Positions 7,122 through 10,519 of a DNA stretch of 10,519 bases are shown one piece after another. Under the pieces are notes generated by a model. It was not told the origin of the DNA. It searched no databases and saw nothing but the letters and a program-made list of their open reading frames with translations. The DNA is taken from positions 1 through 10,519 of the forward strand of contig BTUC01000252.1 of the NCBI GenBank assembly GCA_045863575.1, in the 5' to 3' direction. Position numbers and translations under genes: made by a program. This DNA comes from JAAXZI01 sp045863575. Its GTDB lineage: Bacteria > Planctomycetota > Phycisphaerae > UBA1845 > PWPN01. The number at the start of each line of letters is the position of its first letter. Within the stretch, counting starts at the first letter, position 1.

Positions 7122-9317
7122 TCATCCCTCCAGGGCGTTGGCAATCGACTCGATGCGGTATTCCTGCTCGTTTCCGCCGAGGTCCAGGACCACCGTGTCC
7201 CCGACCTTGAGCCCGCGCAGCTTCATGCACAACGGAGCCCGGTAATTGTAGATCCCCTTCTCCACGTCGGCCTCCCAGGGGCCCAGGATGGTCATGGACC
7301 GGCGCTGTTGCCCGTCGCTGTTGACCAGCGTCACGCGCGTGCCCACGTTCACAACGTCAGTGGAGACATCGTGAGCGGTGAGCAGCCGGGCCAGGCTCAG
7401 CTCGTTTTGAATGCTCGCCGCCCGCGCCCGCAGCAGGTCCCGCTCTTCGAGGGCGAACTTGTACTCGGAGTTCTCGCTCAGGTCTCCGTGAGAAGCGGCC
7501 TCGCCGATGGCTTTGGCGTTCTCCTGCATCTTGACGTTGACCAGATGATTCAACTCCTCTTCCCGCTTCTGAAGACCTGCTTGGGTCCCGAAGAGCACGC
7601 CCTCGTCGAGCCACGGATCGACCTTGGCCTTGACCCACAGTTCGGGATGGCTCTCCTGGATGATCTTGAGCATGTCCGCACGGACCGCCTGCCCCAGAGC
7701 ATCCAGCCGGTCGACGCTGCGCCGCACCGTGGAAGCCAGCCCTGAGTCCATGCCGGCGATCACGGCCCGGAAGCGGGCATAGCCGGCGGCGCTCAGCGCT
7801 GAACGGATGGCCGCCTTGGCATCGCGGACGGTTCCGGCCTGGGCCTGGTCATCGCGGACCAGCTCGCTGAGATGGTTCAGCAGCCGGGTCAGCAACTCGC
7901 GGGGGGGCATCGGCTCCAGCCCCTCGATGGAGGGGCCGCGCCACAGCCAGCCGACGGCGTCCAGATGATTGAGGAAGTCCGTGGGGATCCGTTGGACCGC
8001 GGCGGCCAGCTCATCATGCCGGCCGCTGGTCTGGAGCGCCCGCGCGATGGTTTCGCAGCCGTCCACCGGAGCGAACGGCAGGTATTCCAGGAACACAGCA
8101 GGCCACTGCTCCGGCAGAACCTGACGGATGAGCTCCAGCGCCCGCACGATCAGCCGGTTATCGCGCATGCCGCGCAGCAGGGTAACGACGTCGGCGTTCT
8201 CGTTGATGATTTCGCGGCAAGGCGACTGCACGTCCTTGAGGCCGGCGTTCTCGATCAGCCGGTCCAGGATCAGAGCTTCCCCGAGTGCCTCCGACGGGGC
8301 TCCCTTGCGGGCCGCCTGGATGCGCGCGGACAGGTCCCGGTACATCCGTTGCACCATCGCCTGCTTGATGCCGGTACCCCGCGCCTTGGCCTCACGGAAG
8401 TACGTCTCGATGGCCGCCAGCCGCTGCGCCAGCGTCTCCGCCCGTTCCCATTGCGGGAGCGTCTCCTCCTCGAGCGTCTGACCCTTGGGATCGTACGTTA
8501 GGATGAGGGGATTGCGCCCTTCGACGATGACATTCGGGCAGCGCTTCAACGCGGACTTGGCGTCGCGCCACCAGGCGCTCCACCGGTCCGACGGCACGAA
8601 CTTGGGCGAGAGCACGTGGTGCAGCTCGTCAGAGTCCATTCGTCCCCGATGCGTCTGGAGAATGCCGATGATCAGACCGCAGGGGTCATTGGCCAGCATC
8701 TCGCTGAGCCGGTCCGGCTGGAGCTGGATCAGCACGCGGAAGTCGTTGGCGTCCACGGGATCGTAGTTGAGGGCCAGCGAGTCGGGATCGAGAGTCTCCT
8801 CGATGCCTCGACGCTTGCGGATGGTGTACTCGCAGTTTTCCAGATCGATGGACGTCACCTCGGCCACGTGCTCATCGGAGCGGGCCAGCAGATAGCTGCC
8901 CACCTTGAGCCCCAGGCAGATCTCCAGCGTCCGCAGAGCCCGCCGGGGCGACTTGCCGCCTTTGAGGCCGGAGGCCTCGATGAGCCTCAGCAGCTCGGGC
9001 CGGTCCGCGAACACCTCGTTGTACAGCCGGAGGATTTCCTGACGCATCTCCTCGTTGTCGCCGCAGCAGAGGATCAGTTCACGGCCCAGTGCCAGCAGCT
9101 CATCCGGCTTGGATTGCTCCTTGGCGGCGCTCAACCAGGTCCAGCCGAGTTCCGTGGCCCGGGACTCCCTTTTGTCCTTCACCAGGATGGAGAGAGCCTC
9201 CAGCATGTCCCCTCGGTCGGCCTCAGGATCGTCAATGGCCGCCAGCCAGCGATCCTCCAGGTTTCGGAAATCCGCACGTTTCGCCAGTTCCGTCATCGTC
9301 GGCTGCAACGTAGACAT
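7122..9317 (-). CDS. greA: Gre transcript-cleavage factor fused to a large helical N-terminal region
   Basis: 731 residues against about 158 for ordinary GreA. Residues ~582-731 are a full Gre factor. The coiled-coil finger carries SHGDLSENSEY, with D612 and E615 matching the two acidic tip residues that coordinate Mg2+ in RNA polymerase during cleavage of backtracked transcripts. It is followed by the FKBP-like domain (EADVEKGIYNYRAPL, GLKVGDTVVL). Residues 1-581 are mostly helical and TPR/HEAT-like, with a small beta section (~137-167) and a WSAWW motif at 246-250. Long Gre fusions of this kind are known in Chlamydiae and spirochaetes; the role of the extension is unclear. The ATG at 9315-9317 was chosen because upstream sequence is non-coding; its Shine-Dalgarno (GAGG, 12 bases away) is poor. 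The other ATG, at residue 8, has none. Two strong hairpins lie in its leader. It probably heads an operon with the two downstream genes (29-base gap). Confidence 0.88.
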   Translation of the reverse strand: MSTLQPTMTELAKRADFRNLEDRWLAAIDDPEADRGDMLEALSILVKDKRESRATELGWTWLSAAKEQSKPDELLALGRELILCCGDNEEMRQEILRLYNEVFADRPELLRLIEASGLKGGKSPRRALRTLEICLGLKVGSYLLARSDEHVAEVTSIDLENCEYTIRKRRGIEETLDPDSLALNYDPVDANDFRVLIQLQPDRLSEMLANDPCGLIIGILQTHRGRMDSDELHHVLSPKFVPSDRWSAWWRDAKSALKRCPNVIVEGRNPLILTYDPKGQTLEEETLPQWERAETLAQRLAAIETYFREAKARGTGIKQAMVQRMYRDLSARIQAARKGAPSEALGEALILDRLIENAGLKDVQSPCREIINENADVVTLLRGMRDNRLIVRALELIRQVLPEQWPAVFLEYLPFAPVDGCETIARALQTSGRHDELAAAVQRIPTDFLNHLDAVGWLWRGPSIEGLEPMPPRELLTRLLNHLSELVRDDQAQAGTVRDAKAAIRSALSAAGYARFRAVIAGMDSGLASTVRRSVDRLDALGQAVRADMLKIIQESHPELWVKAKVDPWLDEGVLFGTQAGLQKREEELNHLVNVKMQENAKAIGEAASHGDLSENSEYKFALEERDLLRARAASIQNELSLARLLTAHDVSTDVVNVGTRVTLVNSDGQQRRSMTILGPWEADVEKGIYNYRAPLCMKLRGLKVGDTVVLDLGGNEQEYRIESIANALEG

Positions 9318-9344
9318 TAAGACTTGTATCCTCAGAATCAGCAG

Positions 9345-9373
9345 GCCCCCGGTCGCGGGACGCGACGGGGGGC
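9345..9373 (-). promoter_or_regulatory. Leader hairpin just upstream of the Gre-fusion ribosome binding region
   Basis: GCCCCC (9345-9350) pairs with GGGGGC (9368-9373) and GTCGCG (9352-9357) with CGCGAC (9361-9366), with one G-G mismatch (C-C in the RNA) and a 3-base loop. The stem ends 27 bases before the ATG at 9317, close to the weak GAGG, so it could influence translation. No T-run follows it. Confidence 0.55.
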
Positions 9374-9388
9374 AAATCGCACTTGAAC

Positions 9389-9425
9389 AAAAGACGAGGC
9401 CGCACCGAAAAAGAGCGGTGCGGCC
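9389..9425 (-). terminator. Terminator-like hairpin in the Gre-fusion leader (possible attenuator)
   Basis: A perfect 10-bp stem, GGCCGCACCG (9398-9407) with CGGTGCGGCC (9416-9425), and an 8-base loop. On the minus strand it is followed by TCGTCTTTTG, a T-rich tract; on the plus strand no T-run follows. It therefore looks like an intrinsic terminator for minus-strand transcription. No minus-strand gene ends upstream of it, because the neighbour at 9755 is divergent. It lies about 80 bases ahead of the Gre-fusion start codon, so attenuation of that gene is the natural reading. Confidence 0.55.
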
Positions 9426-9436
9426 GGAATAGCTAC

Positions 9437-9465
9437 ATTCTCGCAAAACCGCGCTAATCTGTCCA
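9437..9465 (-). promoter_or_regulatory. Candidate promoter P1 of the Gre-fusion operon
   Basis: Minus-strand -35 TGGACA (9460-9465, five of six consensus bases), 17-base spacer, -10 GAGAAT (9437-9442, four of six). Predicted start is near 9430, only about 5 bases before the terminator-like hairpin, giving a leader of roughly 113 bases. Confidence 0.4.
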
Positions 9466-9518
9466 GCGGGATGGGCACTCAGTCCAGCCGATGCCGGTTT
9501 TTTCCCGATCAGCCCGCG

Positions 9519-9534
9519 CGGCGGCTTTCCGCCG
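9519..9534. repeat. Perfect 6-bp hairpin CGGCGG-CTTT-CCGCCG
   Basis: The arms are 9519-9524 and 9529-9534 with a 4-base loop. It lies in the divergent intergenic region just downstream (minus sense) of a second candidate promoter, so it would sit at the 5' end of that longer leader transcript. No function is assigned. Confidence 0.35.
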
Positions 9535-9536
9535 AT

Positions 9537-9566
9537 AGCATAGGTGGGCAGTAACTGGTCCGCCAA
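9537..9566 (-). promoter_or_regulatory. Weaker candidate promoter P2 of the Gre-fusion operon
   Basis: Minus-strand TTGGCG (9561-9566), 18-base spacer, TATGCT (9537-9542); each hexamer matches four of six consensus bases. It would give a leader of about 210 bases containing the 9519-9534, 9398-9425 and 9345-9373 hairpins. It is an alternative or addition to P1. Confidence 0.25.
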
Positions 9567-9581
9567 CCGTAATGGGAGTTG

Positions 9582-9603
9582 CCCCCCCCCCGCGGCCGCG
9601 GGG
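9582..9603. repeat. C10 homopolymer running into a 16-base GC palindrome
   Basis: Ten consecutive C bases (9582-9591) overlap the perfect palindrome CCCCGCGGCCGCGGGG (9588-9603). It lies about 115 bases upstream of the -35 box of the LOG gene and outside any coding region. Such tracts are prone to slippage and to sequencing error. Beyond the elements listed, I see no gene in the 437-base gap 9318-9754. Confidence 0.6.
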
Positions 9604-9662
9604 ATCGTGAGGAGGGCGGCGTTCCCTTCGCCCCGCCGTCCACCCCGCCAGCGCTGGCCGAA

Positions 9663-9686
9663 GGTCGGGTAGTTCAACGCCCGACC
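9663..9686. repeat. Perfect 7-bp inverted repeat upstream of the LOG promoter
   Basis: GGTCGGG (9663-9669) and CCCGACC (9680-9686) flank a 10-base spacer and end 20 bases before the -35 box at 9707. The position suits an operator for a dimeric regulator, but no regulator is encoded in the window and this is only a structural observation. Confidence 0.3.
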
Positions 9687-9706
9687 CCCTCCGGCCCGTC
9701 GGACGC

Positions 9707-9735
9707 TTGGGTCATGCGGCCTCATCTGGTACACT
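9707..9735 (+). promoter_or_regulatory. Candidate promoter of the LOG-family gene
   Basis: -35 TTGGGT (9707-9712), 17-base spacer, extended -10 TGG-TACACT (hexamer 9730-9735). Predicted start is near 9742, giving a short leader of about 13 bases that still contains the GAGG ribosome binding site at 9744-9747. Confidence 0.5.
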
Positions 9736-9754
9736 CGCCCGACGAGGTGAAGGC

Positions 9755-10468
9755 ATGATGTACGACACGGCGACGCGGGCGGCGCCCGAGGAGTCCTGGC
9801 GGCTCTTCCGGATCATGGCCGAGTTCGTGGACGGCTTCGATGTCATGAGCCGGGTCAGTGCGGCTGTCTCTGTATTTGGCTCGGCACGCATGGGCCCGGA
9901 GACGCCTTCGTACCAGCAGGCGGTTGAACTGGGCAGGAAGCTGGCCACGGAGGGGTTCACCGTGGTGACCGGCGGGGGGCCGGGCATCATGGAGGCCGCC
10001 AACCGCGGAGCCTCGGAGGTCGGCGGCACCAGCGTTGGCCTCAACATCGTCCTGCCGCGCGAGCAGCATCCCAACCCCTATCAGAATGTCCGGCTGGATT
10101 TCGACTACTTCTTCGCCCGCAAGGTCATGTTCGTCCGCTTCGCCGTGGCCCTGGTGTGCTTTCCCGGGGGCTTCGGGACGCTGGACGAGATGTTTGAGAC
10201 TCTGACCCTTGTCCAGACCCACCGTACCAAGCGCTCGCCGATCATCCTGATCGGCAGTGCCTTCTGGAGTCCGCTGGTGCAGTGGGTGCGCGACGGACTG
10301 CTGAACGAGTACCAGACCATCAGCCCCGAGGACTTCGACCTTTTCTTCCTGACCGACGACATCGACGAGGCTGTGGGCCGCATTGTCAAGAACTACCGTG
10401 AAGAAGGCGTCCTCTGGGAGCCGCCCAAACGGGTAATTCACCCGGCCTCCGCCGCGAAGGAGGTGTAG
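9755..10468 (+). CDS. LOG-family (TIGR00730-type) nucleotide phosphoribohydrolase
   Basis: 237 residues with a Rossmann-like fold. Diagnostic motifs are VFGSAR (40-45), GGGPGIMEAAN (73-83), FFARK (119-123) and PGGFGTLDE (137-145). In characterised LOG proteins the Arg before Lys (R122 here) and the Glu of PGGxGTxxE (E145 here) take part in hydrolysing nucleoside 5'-monophosphates to base and ribose 5-phosphate, for example cytokinin riboside 5'-monophosphate. In bacteria without plant hosts the true substrate is often an ordinary purine or pyrimidine monophosphate, and many were once mislabelled lysine decarboxylases. The start is the first of two tandem ATG codons (9755 and 9758), with GAGG 7 bases upstream and a promoter just before it; an in-frame ATG at 9707 lies in the -35 box and is rejected. 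The protein is cytosolic. It is divergent from the Gre-fusion operon with no co-transcribed partner in the window. Confidence 0.93.
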   Translation: MMYDTATRAAPEESWRLFRIMAEFVDGFDVMSRVSAAVSVFGSARMGPETPSYQQAVELGRKLATEGFTVVTGGGPGIMEAANRGASEVGGTSVGLNIVLPREQHPNPYQNVRLDFDYFFARKVMFVRFAVALVCFPGGFGTLDEMFETLTLVQTHRTKRSPIILIGSAFWSPLVQWVRDGLLNEYQTISPEDFDLFFLTDDIDEAVGRIVKNYREEGVLWEPPKRVIHPASAAKEV

Positions 10469-10519
10469 TGCCCCTTCCAGTTTGTCAGTTCCTTAGCGGC
10501 CGGCCTTCGTGCCGCCGGT

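Noticed and set aside
7093..7230. Longer N-terminus for the CBM9-like protein
   Set aside because: It would overlap the end of the Gre-fusion gene and bury the signal peptide. The start at 7092 gives a clean signal peptide and a proper ribosome binding site.
9663..9686. tRNA-like arm
   Set aside because: The stem-loop has a TTCAA in its loop, but no other tRNA arms, acceptor stem or CCA are present around it.
9318..9734. Upstream extension of the Gre-fusion frame to an ATG at 9734
   Set aside because: The extra ~139 residues are Gly/Arg/Pro-rich, cross the hairpins, the C10 tract and the divergent LOG promoter, and look like non-coding sequence. The ATG at 9317 is preferred.

Overview
The window is GC-rich bacterial DNA with seven protein-coding genes: six complete and one running off the left edge. 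There are no RNA genes, insertion sequences or CRISPR arrays that I can see. The best lineage guess is a planctomycete-like (PVC group) bacterium. The reasons are a Gre transcription factor fused to a ~580-residue helical N-terminal region (a form known from Chlamydiae and spirochaetes), a GxGYxYP-family protein next to a CBM9-type secreted protein, Pro-Ala-Thr-Arg-Pro-rich linkers, and extended -10 promoters of the TGnTAnAnT type. This is inference from gene content, not a phylogenetic placement.

Left part (1-1616, minus strand): the N-terminal 280 residues of an MgtE-type magnesium transporter (MgtE_N domain plus CBS pair, membrane part outside the window), preceded by its own promoter. Upstream of it lies a 160-residue protein with a Cys4-type zinc-binding motif and an unknown C-terminal alpha/beta domain. 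A hairpin followed by a short T-run separates the two. A divergent promoter region (1458-1616) faces the next gene.

Middle (1617-2444, plus strand): a SirB1-type transglutaminase-like/TPR protein. Its extended -10 box lies so close to the ATG that the mRNA may be leaderless. The convergent gap after it (2445-2642) holds a strong palindromic element and a smaller hairpin.

Large minus-strand block (2643-9317): three genes in the same direction with gaps of 29 and 25 bases, very likely one operon in the order Gre-fusion factor, secreted 977-residue CBM9-like multidomain protein, GxGYxYP-domain protein. The last two look like carbohydrate-related proteins. Why they follow a transcript-cleavage factor is unclear.

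Right part (9318-10519): a 437-base divergent intergenic region rich in inverted repeats. It includes a terminator-like hairpin and a second strong hairpin in the apparent leader of the Gre-fusion gene, plus a run of ten C bases leading into a GC palindrome. After it comes a plus-strand LOG-family (TIGR00730-type) nucleotide phosphoribohydrolase gene with a recognisable promoter.

No obvious new multi-gene defence or mobile system is visible. The most interesting items are the structured leader of the Gre-fusion gene (possible attenuation, reminiscent of the E. coli greA leader) and the uncharacterised secreted CBM9/GxGYxYP pair.
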